Counted from the stretch's first letter, positions 35,818 through 44,540 are shown. The stretch is DNA of 64,000 bases from Paenibacillus agilis (GCF_007786455.1 NZ_VNJK01000001.1:2068074-2132073), one strand, 5' to 3'. Notes: generated by a model from the sequence alone, not told the origin. A program made the numbers and translations.

Positions 35818-37176
35818 TTATGAAGGCTTAATCCCATGCTTTTTGAACAACCCTTCGAAGAACTCTTTAACGATCTTTGCCCCCGCTTCCTCATCCATCA
35901 ATTCATACCCACCGAATCGATAGACCTCATACCCACAAAGTTTTAACTCCCTGTCTGCTTGCATCATTTCAGCATATTTTTTAGGGCTAGATACATCATC
36001 GTCAGAGTAATGTTGCTTTCCGTCTACTTCAAGGACGATACGTTGCTTATTTGAAAACAATAAGAGAAAGTCCATACGCTGCCTTGATAAATAAGGCTTT
36101 CCTGCTCGCTGCCTTAACGTGTAGGGATCATAATGCAAATAGACTTGAGGTATTAATGCAGGGAAGTTCTTATCAAACAATTTCTTGAAACATTTAAAGT
36201 AATTCATAAATAGTAGCTTCTCCGGTGGAGATGCTAATGTTTGGAGTAAGCGCACATATAGTTGTTTTTCCATCTCTATATTTGGCTCCGCTGCCCCATT
36301 CATTTTCGCCCACCACATTACAAGGTCAGCCCAATAAAGACCTGTATTCGAAATATTATGGTCGTAAACTAAGCAGTTTTCTTCATGCTTTACAATCCTA
36401 ATATCATTATTGATCAAGTCACTTATAACAATTTCCGGCTTCTGACCAACCGCGGCGAATATTAGATTTTTCACATTACCTTGTACTCCATCTAGCATTT
36501 TGTCTATATGATAGACTGGAAAACCGGAAATGTTATCCGTCAGGACAAACTTATATCCGTCATATACTAGATGCTTATTTATGAACTCAATATACTCGTC
36601 CTGCTCCTTCTGTTGTCGCACCAATGGATGTACGACCTGCTCTAAGAATTTAATAAATACCTCATCGGGTGCAATCATTAGTTCCAAGTACTTCTCGTAT
36701 AAATAAACTTCATCCCAGTCAGAGTTGTTGATCATATGTTGCCATATATCACCTGAAGCGGTCTTAAAGCGGGAATCAGTTGAAGGCATACTGTCCAAAT
36801 CCCATACCCTGTTCAAGAAGTCAACCAAGTTGTATTTACCTGTGATATTATTTCTGGCAAGCAACTCGTCCATTATATTGCGTCTTGTTATCTCAGTAAT
36901 TGTGTAAAGTTCCGTTGGATTAAGAAGAAGGACAAACTTTGACAATGAGTTTGCTTTAGAGCCGTAATCGTCTATTATCCTCTTGGCTAAGTCCAAGAGG
37001 AACAGTTGATCTTTGCCTTTAAGCCTTCTTTGAACGTAAACCCGTCTACTCTGAAAAGCCTCGGACTCATTTCCGTTTTCCAGACCATACCTAGTACAAA
37101 CAGTTGGTATGTCGTATGCCTTTTCTTCTAGTAGTACCTGAATTATTGCATCAATAAGTTCGTTAATACTCGTCAT
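35818..37176 (-). CDS. AbiJ-NTD3-type protein with C-terminal nuclease domain
   Basis: 452 residues. The N-terminal part (INELIDAIIQVLLEEKAYDI, YGLENGNESEAFQSRRVYVQ, RRLKGKDQLFLLDLAKRI) matches the AbiJ N-terminal domain 3 style found in abortive-infection proteins. The C-terminal 130 residues form a Vsr/DUF559-like PD-(D/E)xK core: RQRMDFLLLFSNKQRIVLEVDGK with D, E and K, and later YEVYRFGGYEL. A DNA- or RNA-cutting effector guided by the N-domain is a good inference. ATG 37176 has AAGGGGG 5 nt upstream. Confidence 0.78.
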   Translation of the reverse strand: MTSINELIDAIIQVLLEEKAYDIPTVCTRYGLENGNESEAFQSRRVYVQRRLKGKDQLFLLDLAKRIIDDYGSKANSLSKFVLLLNPTELYTITEITRRNIMDELLARNNITGKYNLVDFLNRVWDLDSMPSTDSRFKTASGDIWQHMINNSDWDEVYLYEKYLELMIAPDEVFIKFLEQVVHPLVRQQKEQDEYIEFINKHLVYDGYKFVLTDNISGFPVYHIDKMLDGVQGNVKNLIFAAVGQKPEIVISDLINNDIRIVKHEENCLVYDHNISNTGLYWADLVMWWAKMNGAAEPNIEMEKQLYVRLLQTLASPPEKLLFMNYFKCFKKLFDKNFPALIPQVYLHYDPYTLRQRAGKPYLSRQRMDFLLLFSNKQRIVLEVDGKQHYSDDDVSSPKKYAEMMQADRELKLCGYEVYRFGGYELMDEEAGAKIVKEFFEGLFKKHGIKPS

Positions 37177-37561
37177 ACGAACCCCCTTATGTATCAAAGC
37201 CTCGATAAATACCCCATAAGAGCATTTCCCATTCAATTTCAAGAGCCTGACCAATGTCGTACTCTAATAAAAGAAACCATGATGGTGCTCATCACAAAAT
37301 CTCTTAACATTAGAGTGACACAGTTCTTTGATCCTGGCCACGCTACAAATGCGTCGTTGATTCCCTTGAACTCCTTGCAACCCTCGCTAAATATTGCGTA
37401 CTTTTTGGATTTCTGTTTAGAGGATTTACACCAATCAAGATACTGTAACAAGGGATCTTCACTGAATAGGCAGCCTGTTTATAGATATCCTGTAGCGCAC
37501 CATTCTTCACTCCTGAATCTCCATAGAACGTCTTTTCATAGCGACTCTCGCTGAAATAAAA
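37177..37561 (-). other. Remnant-like stretch upstream of AbiJ-type gene
   Basis: A minus-strand frame without usable start (37239-37451) gives LLQYLDWCKSSKQKSKKYAIF and FKGINDAFVAWPGSKNCVTLM, which look protein-like but are not recognised. It follows the HigA relic and may be what is left of a gene linked to it. Confidence 0.25.
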
Positions 37562-37860
37562 TAATCGCTATTGACCCTGAGGGCTTTAGCGAGGTGAATA
37601 TTAAACTTATCTCGAATATTCAATTCAGTTCTGGAGTTGCTGTAGAGATATCAAGTAATCGCTGTTTCTCAACGCCAAAAGCATTTTCTAACCTGTTAAT
37701 CCAAATTAAGCGAAAGAGAAGTTTTTCCGTTAAGAATTCTTGACAAGGTTGTTCTACTATTACAAAGTAGCTCTGTAGCGGCTTTTACAGACATGCATGA
37801 TGGAATAACTTTCTCTCGAACATAAAATCAAGGATGCTATGGTGCTTTTTATTTTTCCAA
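37562..37860 (-). pseudogene. Decayed HigA-family antitoxin
   Basis: Reading leftward after GAGGAGG (37867-37873), KHHSILDFMFERKLFHHACL, SVKAATELLCNSRTTLSRIL, NGKTSLSLNL, then shifted RLENAFGVEKQRLLDIS and AKALRVNSDYF follow the HigA/VapI pattern (LSVKAAAELLGVSRTTLSRILNG in family members). An in-frame stop after the third codon and at least two frameshifts kill it. Upstream, GTATATACGATATATTA and GTGTATCGCGTATCTC (37879-37915) look like old operator half-sites. No intact HigB toxin is nearby. Confidence 0.6.
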
Positions 37861-37879
37861 AATGAACCTCCTCAAAGAG

Positions 37880-38252
37880 TATATACGATATATTAAGAGT
37901 GTATCGCGTATCTCTACGTATTTCCATTGACATTCATCAAAATTATAAAACAATTCATACAACTATTTGATCCAGCAAAAGAGTATCGGATTAGAGCTTC
38001 TAAGAACAGCTGCAACATACCTTGACGAGTTAACATTATTACTGGTCTTGCTTCACTTCTGTTCATAGTACTCATACATTTTCACTCCGATTATGAGGAT
38101 AATTTGCAAAGAAAAAGCCACAATCATTTGGATTGTAGCTTTTCGTAAAATAAATATAAACAAACAACATAAACTTTCTACTATCTCCCACAACGTAATG
38201 ATTTTGTTACATGTTAGATGTAAAGAAGACTCTATTTAACAGCTATCTATAA
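37880..38252. other. Intergenic, no gene seen
   Basis: AT-rich sequence with operator-like half-sites at its left edge (see HigA relic); no reading frame or clear terminator. Confidence 0.4.
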
Positions 38253-39590
38253 TTAGAATGGAAGCTCCGCATCTTCACCCGGGCCCGCACTTTCTTCTTT
38301 ATCTTCGGTTTGAGATTCAATAACACTCAGTTTCCTTATGATTTCTTGTTTGTATGTATTAATTTCATTGGTAATTCCGACAGCTTGGTCATTCTCTTGG
38401 GTAAAGAGTGCATAGTTGGTATATTGGTCTTTATTTCGCACACCAGTATAACTTACTCCGTCATACTCAAGAAAACTGCAACACGCCCCGATGAAGTTGG
38501 GTAGTAAGTATCGATGTTTTAACAACCGTGAATCAGCTCGACTATCTTCAAAAAAACCTTCAAACCCATAATTGAAAACTCCAATATCGAAAAGTAGCAG
38601 TTCCTTCTTTATTTCAAAATTTGCTATATCGATTACTTCATCGTCTAGCGCATGGATTTCATACGCCACAGCCTCTAAGTCACTTGTAAGATATAATACC
38701 GGTACTCCAATAGGATTGTAGCGTCCATGGCTGGCATGTCCTTCAGGCGGTGACCACATTTTTGAACCAGTATATTGTTCTTCTGAATCTTCCTTTCGAC
38801 TCCGACCACGGAATAATAGTATTCCAGTATCGACTGTGGGTTTAAGATTTATCCCCTTCCCTTCTTGTTTATGGCGTTGAATAGATTGAAATAGCATCTC
38901 ACCAACACGGTGCTTTGTGCCCATAGTAGGATGTTTAATTAGAAATTCACCAAATTCAGTTAAATTATTGCGGTCGATGTTATATCCATATTTACTGGTG
39001 AAGTTGCAGTATTCAAGTAAGGCATCTTCATCATAGAAATCATCACCCCAAAAAAAGCTCACATCACGTATAGTGTAAATTTCTGAGTTTTCATTAAGCC
39101 AAGTACCTGGATTATCATATGGATCAGCATCTCTTCCATTCCCACAACGTGGACAATTAACAAAACCTGCAAATAGCGCAATAAAATTATCAGGGACATC
39201 TCGATCACCTAAATAGCTACTTAATGATTCACCAGATGCATCGATTGGTGTTTCCTCTGAATCTAAATCTTGATTAAACTTATAGGCCAGATACCCTCGT
39301 TCTTGTCCCTCACAATATTCACAACCACCAATCTCTTTTGAAATCTTATCAACCACATTTTCCAAAACAGCATCATCGACAGATACAATGTAATATTCAT
39401 CTTCACTATTAATTTTCTGTCTGCATACTTCGCAGTTTGGCCACTCTTCTAATGGTGCACAGAGTACTTCATATCCAGCATCCTCTGACAAATTGTGTCC
39501 GTGTTTATCGAAAACCTTGGACAAATCCTCCCAACAATAAGTGCACATGGTTGTTTCAGTAATGCAGGCTAGTTGTAGCGGTTCTGTCAA
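38253..39590 (-). CDS. RES-domain protein with N-terminal zinc-binding region
   Basis: About 445 residues. The N-terminal half has several Cys pairs (MCTYCWED, NCEVCRQK, GCEYCEGQ, VNCPRCGNG), probably zinc ribbons. The C-terminal half is a RES domain: LLFRGRSR supplies an Arg, GRYNPIGVPVLYLTSDLEAVAYEIHA supplies Gly/Arg/Asn and the conserved Glu, and later EYDGVSYTGVR. RES enzymes break NAD+ and act as toxins in RES-Xre systems; here no Xre antitoxin lies adjacent, so this is more like a self-regulated abortive-infection factor. TTG 39590 has AAAGG 9 nt upstream; ATG 39599 touches that site. The C-terminus is acidic. Confidence 0.8.
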   Translation of the reverse strand: MTEPLQLACITETTMCTYCWEDLSKVFDKHGHNLSEDAGYEVLCAPLEEWPNCEVCRQKINSEDEYYIVSVDDAVLENVVDKISKEIGGCEYCEGQERGYLAYKFNQDLDSEETPIDASGESLSSYLGDRDVPDNFIALFAGFVNCPRCGNGRDADPYDNPGTWLNENSEIYTIRDVSFFWGDDFYDEDALLEYCNFTSKYGYNIDRNNLTEFGEFLIKHPTMGTKHRVGEMLFQSIQRHKQEGKGINLKPTVDTGILLFRGRSRKEDSEEQYTGSKMWSPPEGHASHGRYNPIGVPVLYLTSDLEAVAYEIHALDDEVIDIANFEIKKELLLFDIGVFNYGFEGFFEDSRADSRLLKHRYLLPNFIGACCSFLEYDGVSYTGVRNKDQYTNYALFTQENDQAVGITNEINTYKQEIIRKLSVIESQTEDKEESAGPGEDAELPF

Positions 39591-39817
39591 ACCTATCATC
39601 CTTTCTCAGACGGGTTAATCATTTAATCCGTTCATGACATCAATCCTTTAAAAGTTTGACGCTTACGAATAACGGGCGTATCAATCAACTTTGTTTCTCT
39701 TTAGCTTGATTGATTTTTATAATTACTTGTGGAGGTTTTTAGAAGTTGCTTGCCGATTACTTTTCTCCAGCAATTACATTGTTTACTGGTACTTTTCAAT
39801 GTTGTAGGAAGAGTTGT

Positions 39818-41023
39818 CTATCCGTGCCGTGCAATGAAGTTATCAACTCCCTGCATATCTGAGATCTCAAGGTAGCTAACAAGCTCCATATATAGAGCTA
39901 AATAGTCGTCTTTTCTTTGCATCCGCTGCATATAACCGTCTATAGCTTTGATAGCACCAAACTGGTCAGAATCATACGACCACGCATATGCAGCAAGAAA
40001 CAACTTTCTGCGAAGATCTATTCCCGTTGCTTTGTCAAACAATTCAATCAACCGTTCCGTCACAGCAGTAGATTTCTTGAAATCCCAATAAGGTTGTTGC
40101 CTGAAGGATTCGAACAAATCCATGTAGATATCAAAGAACAATCCAAGAGATTGATCGTCTTGATGGGGGATGGTGTCAATTACACTTTTTGCTCCACGAT
40201 GTAATACTTCAAAAACCCTGGGAGACTTCCGTTGGCTAAAGCTAGCGACCAGCTCAGTCATTCCGATCTGCCCATCATTGTATTTTGTTATGGAATCTTC
40301 TATTGACAATTTGGATGAAATCATACTTAGACGCTTTCGATTGAAGGTCTCCGTGTTAGGTATGGCAACTGGAGATTGCTGCTCAGTTAAAAGGACAAGC
40401 GCGTGATACCGCATGCCTTCGTAATTGGTGATCACTCCGACCGGCGGATGTATTTTCTTTTCCAAAAAGTAGATCACACGGCCAAGTGCGAAGATATCAT
40501 AATGAAATGTAGGATCCCCACTACCTTCCTTATGCGAATCACTCATATATCGTATGGAGCCCATCAACTCCTGACTATAGGCGCTTGTATTGATGAAGTT
40601 ATTTTCCAGCGGTTTGCATACGCCAAGATCTGAAATCTTCGGCACACCGTTAACCATAAGCACGTTCGCCGGCTTTAGATCCCGGTGAATGATCCGATCC
40701 TCATGCTCATGCAGGCACGCAAGGCCCGATGTGATTCCATCGATAATTCGGTCAACTTCTTCATCAGAAAGTTCATTTTTTAGAACGTAGGCCTCCAAAT
40801 CGCAGTCAGCCTTCTCCATGATGTATGAAGCTCCCTCTATTTCAAATACCCGAATAATATTCGGATGTTTGATGCTCTTTAGGATCTCGTATTCTCTCTG
40901 GAACCGAGCCAAGTTCTTCTCAGAGAACTGCTCCTCCTTTAGTTCCTTCTTCACGCAGTAGATTCCATTATATTGAATTGGTGTAACATTTGAATACGTA
41001 CCACTTTTTGTCCAATTTATCAT
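39818..41023 (-). CDS. Serine/threonine protein kinase (defence-type)
   Basis: 401 residues. Eukaryote-like kinase lobe: Lys25 or Lys26 in YCVKKEL, the alpha-C Glu in FQREYEILKS, catalytic loop HRDLKPANV (113-121), and the metal loop reads SDLG instead of DFG. The C-terminal 150 residues are alpha-helical without membrane segment or PASTA domain, so it is cytosolic and unlike PrkC. Phage-defence kinases such as Stk2 and PglW-type kinases have similar cytosolic plans; a role in abortive infection is inferred from context. AGGAG is 9 nt upstream. The next gene upstream is a probable DNA-binding protein. Confidence 0.85.
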   Translation of the reverse strand: MINWTKSGTYSNVTPIQYNGIYCVKKELKEEQFSEKNLARFQREYEILKSIKHPNIIRVFEIEGASYIMEKADCDLEAYVLKNELSDEEVDRIIDGITSGLACLHEHEDRIIHRDLKPANVLMVNGVPKISDLGVCKPLENNFINTSAYSQELMGSIRYMSDSHKEGSGDPTFHYDIFALGRVIYFLEKKIHPPVGVITNYEGMRYHALVLLTEQQSPVAIPNTETFNRKRLSMISSKLSIEDSITKYNDGQIGMTELVASFSQRKSPRVFEVLHRGAKSVIDTIPHQDDQSLGLFFDIYMDLFESFRQQPYWDFKKSTAVTERLIELFDKATGIDLRRKLFLAAYAWSYDSDQFGAIKAIDGYMQRMQRKDDYLALYMELVSYLEISDMQGVDNFIARHG

Positions 41024-41087
41024 GATGTATTCTCCTATCTATGTATGATTTCGATTAGTTTAAAACCAATACTTCATGTCTCCTGAA

Positions 41088-41789
41088 TCACAACAATTCA
41101 AGTTCGTTAATAGTAGTCTGAAAATTATCGGCTTTTTTAAGCCCGCTTTCGACTTCACTAACTCTCTCAAGAAGTTTCAAGAAATCATCTTTCTTATACT
41201 CACCGACGAACCAAACTCCATTTTCCACCTCAATTTGAAGATCTTCAGGGTCATAAACTGCTTCGAAACCCGGATGCCTCAAAAGCACAACGTTTTGTTT
41301 TTTCTTGTAAGTTTCCACCACTGCAGTAAGTAACTCTTCTAGCGCTTGTTTATAAGGATGGGACACAGGATCATAGTCTTCTTCCCTTGACTCGACGCGA
41401 ACCATAGTCTGACAATCAAAGAAACGTAGCTTGTCTATAATTAAGCAACCTTCAATTTTACGAAAAATGGGATACAACTCATAATCTCGAATCCGTTCCT
41501 CCTTTATTTGTTTTGAACGCATGGCCTCAACATTTGATCGACTGAACAACCCTATTTTGATCTCATTCAAGTATCCTTGATTTTTCAAACCTTGCAATCT
41601 CTGCCTACTCACCATCAACCGTTCCATAACGTCTCCAGAAGTCATTGTGTGCTGCTCCACAATGAGTCTCAACAATTCTTCTGAATCCTGAACTTCAAAT
41701 TCCCTCTCTGGATCTTTGGAAATAAACATAACAAGCTTCTCCAGGTCGATACGTTTAGCAACAGGTTTGAGTTCACCTGTACGTCTCAT
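41088..41789 (-). CDS. Putative DNA-binding partner of the kinase
   Basis: 233 residues. ATG 41789 has AGGAG 8 nt upstream and starts MRRTGELKPVAKRIDLEKLV. A helix-turn-helix-like segment, TMTSGDVMERLMVSRQRLQGLKNQGYL, is followed by a mixed region and an acidic C-terminal helix. It precedes the kinase by about 65 bp in the same direction. A long inverted repeat brackets its promoter, consistent with autoregulation. The family is not recognised. Confidence 0.65.
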   Translation of the reverse strand: MRRTGELKPVAKRIDLEKLVMFISKDPEREFEVQDSEELLRLIVEQHTMTSGDVMERLMVSRQRLQGLKNQGYLNEIKIGLFSRSNVEAMRSKQIKEERIRDYELYPIFRKIEGCLIIDKLRFFDCQTMVRVESREEDYDPVSHPYKQALEELLTAVVETYKKKQNVVLLRHPGFEAVYDPEDLQIEVENGVWFVGEYKKDDFLKLLERVSEVESGLKKADNFQTTINELELL

Positions 41790-41799
41790 ACTATCACTC

Positions 41800-41860
41800 C
41801 TATTTACAACGTAAATATCATTTACCAAATCATAGCATGTGATAGGTACGTTGTAAATAG
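41800..41860. promoter_or_regulatory. Long inverted repeat around promoter of 41088-41789
   Basis: CTATTTACAACGTA at 41800-41813 and its exact complement at 41847-41860 (14 bp each, 33 bp between) bracket the likely promoter region just upstream of the ribosome site. Half-sites 47 bp apart centre to centre suggest looping by a dimeric repressor. Confidence 0.55.
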
Positions 41861-42004
41861 AGAAATAAGTATAGGGGATCAGGAGCGAATTGATTAGTGA
41901 CATCCGTGTGAGGCTGTTTCCTAACTAAGAAAAAAGGCAGCGGACGTTAACATGCGACGTGCCATTGCATAGCGGTTGTCTGAAACTTCACCGATTTTTG
42001 TTCA

Positions 42005-42283
42005 TCAAGAATAGGGAACTATAAAATCTTTGGGAGCGTTTAGAAGGAATCGCATGTTCAGCTTTATGATTTCAAAGCGGGAGACATCGGGATTATAATG
42101 ATTTACTACGCACGTTGCACTTCGCTCTTCTCGGAAATAAAGCCTCCACTCCGTTCCGGAGTATGTCCGCAAGTACAGCTTTGTCTGTTTATTCATGGCA
42201 TCGACAGGAGGCGCTAGTTGGTTGGATAATGAATTTATTTGTAGGATTCCGCGGTTAGTCTCACAGCTAATGCCTATCGTCAA
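42005..42283 (-). CDS. Doubtful small gene or remnant
   Basis: A 92-codon frame with TTG start and no ribosome site; the C-terminal half (YLRTYSGTEWRLYFREER, VNHYNPDVSRFEIIKLNMRF) looks protein-like. It may be a truncated cargo gene next to the right end. No family is recognised. Nothing else is visible from 41861 to 42457. Confidence 0.3.
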   Translation of the reverse strand: MTIGISCETNRGILQINSLSNQLAPPVDAMNKQTKLYLRTYSGTEWRLYFREERSATCVVNHYNPDVSRFEIIKLNMRFLLNAPKDFIVPYS

Positions 42284-42457
42284 ATTTATTGGTCATACTG
42301 AGAGCTCCCAACGAAGTGTTAGAGAATCGAATACTGAAGCATTGTAACAGCAGAAGAGGCAGTGGGAGGTCGAAAGCTTGTGGTCGCGGCTCCTCTTTAT
42401 TTTCATCCTCAAACGAGTACTACTCTTATTGGGCATGATTTTACAAACATTTTCGGT

Positions 42458-42594
42458 AATGTCCTTATTTTCTTGTCAAAAACGGAAATGTCATCAACTT
42501 CTTGTCAAATGAAAATGACAAGAAGTTGATGACATAAAACAAAAAAACCGCATTTTATGCGGTGTGTAATGTCCCTATGTTCTTGTCATCCGAC
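42458..42594. repeat. Transposon right end with four TnsB-type sites
   Basis: Sites: 42458-42478 (TAATGTCCTTATTTTCTTGTC-type), 42488-42507 (ATGTCATCAACTTCTTGTCA), its exact inverted copy at 42516-42535, and the outermost 42567-42587, followed by TCCGACA at 42588-42594. Between the inner pair and the outer site is a hairpin, AAAACCGCATTTTATGCGGT (about 42544-42563). Left and right ends are asymmetric (two versus four sites), as usual for Tn7-like elements. Confidence 0.85.
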
Positions 42595-42599
42595 ATCTT
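42595..42599. repeat. Right target-site duplication TCTTC
   Basis: Directly follows the terminal CCGACA and matches 16560-16564. Confidence 0.88.
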
Positions 42600-42682
42600 C
42601 TCTCTTTGTCGGATATATAACATTATTGAGTATGCTATTGCCTCTTTTAAAAATATTAAAAATTAGTTGAATTCACTTGAAA

Positions 42683-42718
42683 TAAAAACCGCTTCCCTCA
42701 ATGGAGAAACGGTTTTTG
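42683..42718 (-). terminator. Terminator of the toxin gene
   Basis: AAAAACCG / CGGTTTTT stem with an inner CTTC../GAGAA pairing; on the minus strand it runs into TTTTTATTTC. Confidence 0.75.
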
Positions 42719-42738
42719 CAATAAACTTCTCTAAATGA

Positions 42739-43863
42739 TTATTGCGGAGGATTTTTTCTTGCGATTGTTATCTTGTTGTTTTTTACAATCCAAGGTTCTT
42801 GAACAAGTGTGCCATCTGTTCTCTTTAATGTATATTTTGTTACCAGTTGATATCCTGTATACCCTGTTGTTATCCCAGATGGATTTGTTACACTACTTGA
42901 AATGGTTTCTTCCGTTGCTTTGCTAGTAGTTGAACTAACTGTTGTTTGTAATGATTTCGTGATTTCGGTTTTCAGTGATGCTGTTATTGCTTTAAATGCA
43001 AATCCAAAATCCGCCCCGACAGTTATTGAAAGTGTATCTGTCAGTGTTCGTTGATCTTCAGAACTCACACCTGATGTAAATGAATAATTGTAAGTAAGTC
43101 CAGCCGGAACAACCGCTGAGAACGTTTTCTCCCAGTATTCCTCCTTCACCAGAACATAATAAGGTGAAGTGTTTATTTTTGTATAATCACTCGCTTGGTT
43201 ATCTTGTACTACGATAAAAGGTAATAAAGTCGCCCCAACTACAGCAGAACTTGAAGTATCAGGTAATTGTTCATCAACATTTCCCGTTGTATAAACTGGA
43301 GCACTCGGTCTAGTTCCTATTGCCGGCAAAGTTGGTAACGTAATGCTGGTATTGGCTGCTGAAAGTCGAAATACCCGATAGGGATCAGAAGAATTTGCAT
43401 CATCCAGATCTAGAAACTCCGCCCCATTATATACTGCATAAGATGCGAATTTTCCATTTTCTTGGTTTACAATTTCATAATAACCATTTCCTTGGTTTCG
43501 TAAATACCACTGTTGTCTAGTGGCGCCAGTCCAAGTTTGTTGTACCAGCTGCTCTGTGTTCCAGTTTGCAAATGAAGTAGCTTTTCCACTACTTTTATTT
43601 ACAATGGCATACAATCCTCCATCAAGTGGGAAAAATACGTATTTTTGATTGTCGCCATTATGTGCATAGTGTAGATTAACACCCGCGTTATTAGATTGGC
43701 TTGAATTAGGATTATCCCACTGTGTGTTGAGATTAGCCTTCAACTTAACATTGTAATATTGATTCTTCTCTGGAACTGCAGCTTCACTTACAGGGGCCCA
43801 AAAAGAAAGACTCATTGCACCTACCATTAACAATGACAATGCCTTTTTAGATAAAAAGTTCAT
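42739..43863 (-). CDS. Secreted lectin plus aerolysin-like pore-forming toxin
   Basis: 374 residues. ATG 43863 has AGGAGG 8 nt upstream and opens a signal peptide (LSKKALSLLMVGAMSLSFWAPVSEA). Residues about 35-175 form a ricin-type beta-trefoil with QXW-like repeats (GLYAIVNKSSGKATSF, QQWYLRNQGNGYYEIVNQENGK, YRVFRL). The C-terminal 190 residues are Ser/Thr-rich amphipathic strands (TTVSSTTSKATEETISSS, ITVGADFGFAFKAITASLK) as in aerolysin/ETX-MTX2 or Toxin_10-like beta-pore formers. It is probably a lectin-targeted pore toxin against insects or other organisms. The exact family is uncertain between those groups. It lies just outside the transposon's right end. Confidence 0.7.
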   Translation of the reverse strand: MNFLSKKALSLLMVGAMSLSFWAPVSEAAVPEKNQYYNVKLKANLNTQWDNPNSSQSNNAGVNLHYAHNGDNQKYVFFPLDGGLYAIVNKSSGKATSFANWNTEQLVQQTWTGATRQQWYLRNQGNGYYEIVNQENGKFASYAVYNGAEFLDLDDANSSDPYRVFRLSAANTSITLPTLPAIGTRPSAPVYTTGNVDEQLPDTSSSAVVGATLLPFIVVQDNQASDYTKINTSPYYVLVKEEYWEKTFSAVVPAGLTYNYSFTSGVSSEDQRTLTDTLSITVGADFGFAFKAITASLKTEITKSLQTTVSSTTSKATEETISSSVTNPSGITTGYTGYQLVTKYTLKRTDGTLVQEPWIVKNNKITIARKNPPQ

Positions 43864-44540
43864 AGTATCCCTCCTAATTTGGTCAATCATACCCTTACAA
43901 AGCCTTAACAAATATAAGGAGTAACTTTTGTTATCCAAATTTTGTGCCAAACATGGTGTATGTAAAGTAAGATTTATGAATGGATGCCGCAGTGAAAAAT
44001 GTAATAAGAATACACTCGTCTAAAAAAGAGAGATGTTGTAATCAATACGTCATTTTTAGACAGGTGGATGCTGCTTATAACTTCAGCCGAACGAGAGTTG
44101 GCATGACAGAAAAAGCCTTCAGGGGAGCGAGAACTTGAAGAAGGAATCCCTTTGTATAGATTCAGTTTTATCGAAAGATATTTAAATTCTCTTATGCTGA
44201 AGTGAATCATTTTCAGTTGCTTCATAGCTGTTTTTTTGAGGTGATTCAAAAAGTTTAATGGATACTAGTGTGGGGTTTAAGTAGGAAAGAAGAGTGTAAA
44301 TGGTTGTAAAATTCGGGTGGTTTACTTTTGGTACTACTTTTTATCGTTCTTGAGGTTGTAACAGCGATAAACCGGCTGCTAGTCTTTACTACTGTATAAG
44401 GTCGCCAATGTTTCATATTGTAGATGACGACACAATATCGCCCTCCTTTTGATTAATATGTGACTCCTTTAAGTATGAATTATTCGACCTTAACTTTACC
44501 ATGTGTTTCCACTAATGTAAACCACCATTTTCATTCTTGG
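43864..44540. other. Region without convincing gene
   Basis: A minus-strand frame of 91 codons at 43974-44249 has only a TTG start and no ribosome site; a GGAGGG followed by GTG near 44430 (minus) opens only a few codons. No RNA or repeat is recognised. Confidence 0.4.

Larger units (their letters stand above)
16565..42594. mobile_element. Complete Tn7-like transposon with NHEJ and defence cargo (26.0 kb)
   Basis: The left end begins TGTCGGATGACAAGAA at 16565 and the right end, read inward on the minus strand from 42594, begins with the same 16 bases. Both ends carry further 20-21-bp TnsB-type repeats, and both outer sides carry TCTTC. The element encodes TnsA, TnsB, TnsC and TniQ/TnsD in one minus-strand run next to the left end, plus Ku and DNA ligase. 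The remaining 18 kb is defence-type cargo. All four transposition genes are intact by motif, so it may be active. It lies between a metallophosphoesterase gene and the 3' end of a toxin gene; neither glmS nor a tRNA is visible next to it. Confidence 0.92.

Noticed and set aside
16565-42594. CRISPR-guided (CAST) transposon
   Set aside because: No Cas12k, Cascade gene, tracr-like region or repeat-spacer array is visible; the TniQ is of the long TnsD-like kind.
42606-42620. Second terminal repeat (TGTCGGATATAT) just outside the right target duplication
   Set aside because: Only eight bases match the terminal repeat and the TnsB-type core is absent; probably chance.
43974-44249. 91-codon minus-strand frame upstream of the toxin
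   Set aside because: Only a TTG start, no ribosome site, no family resemblance and unusual composition.
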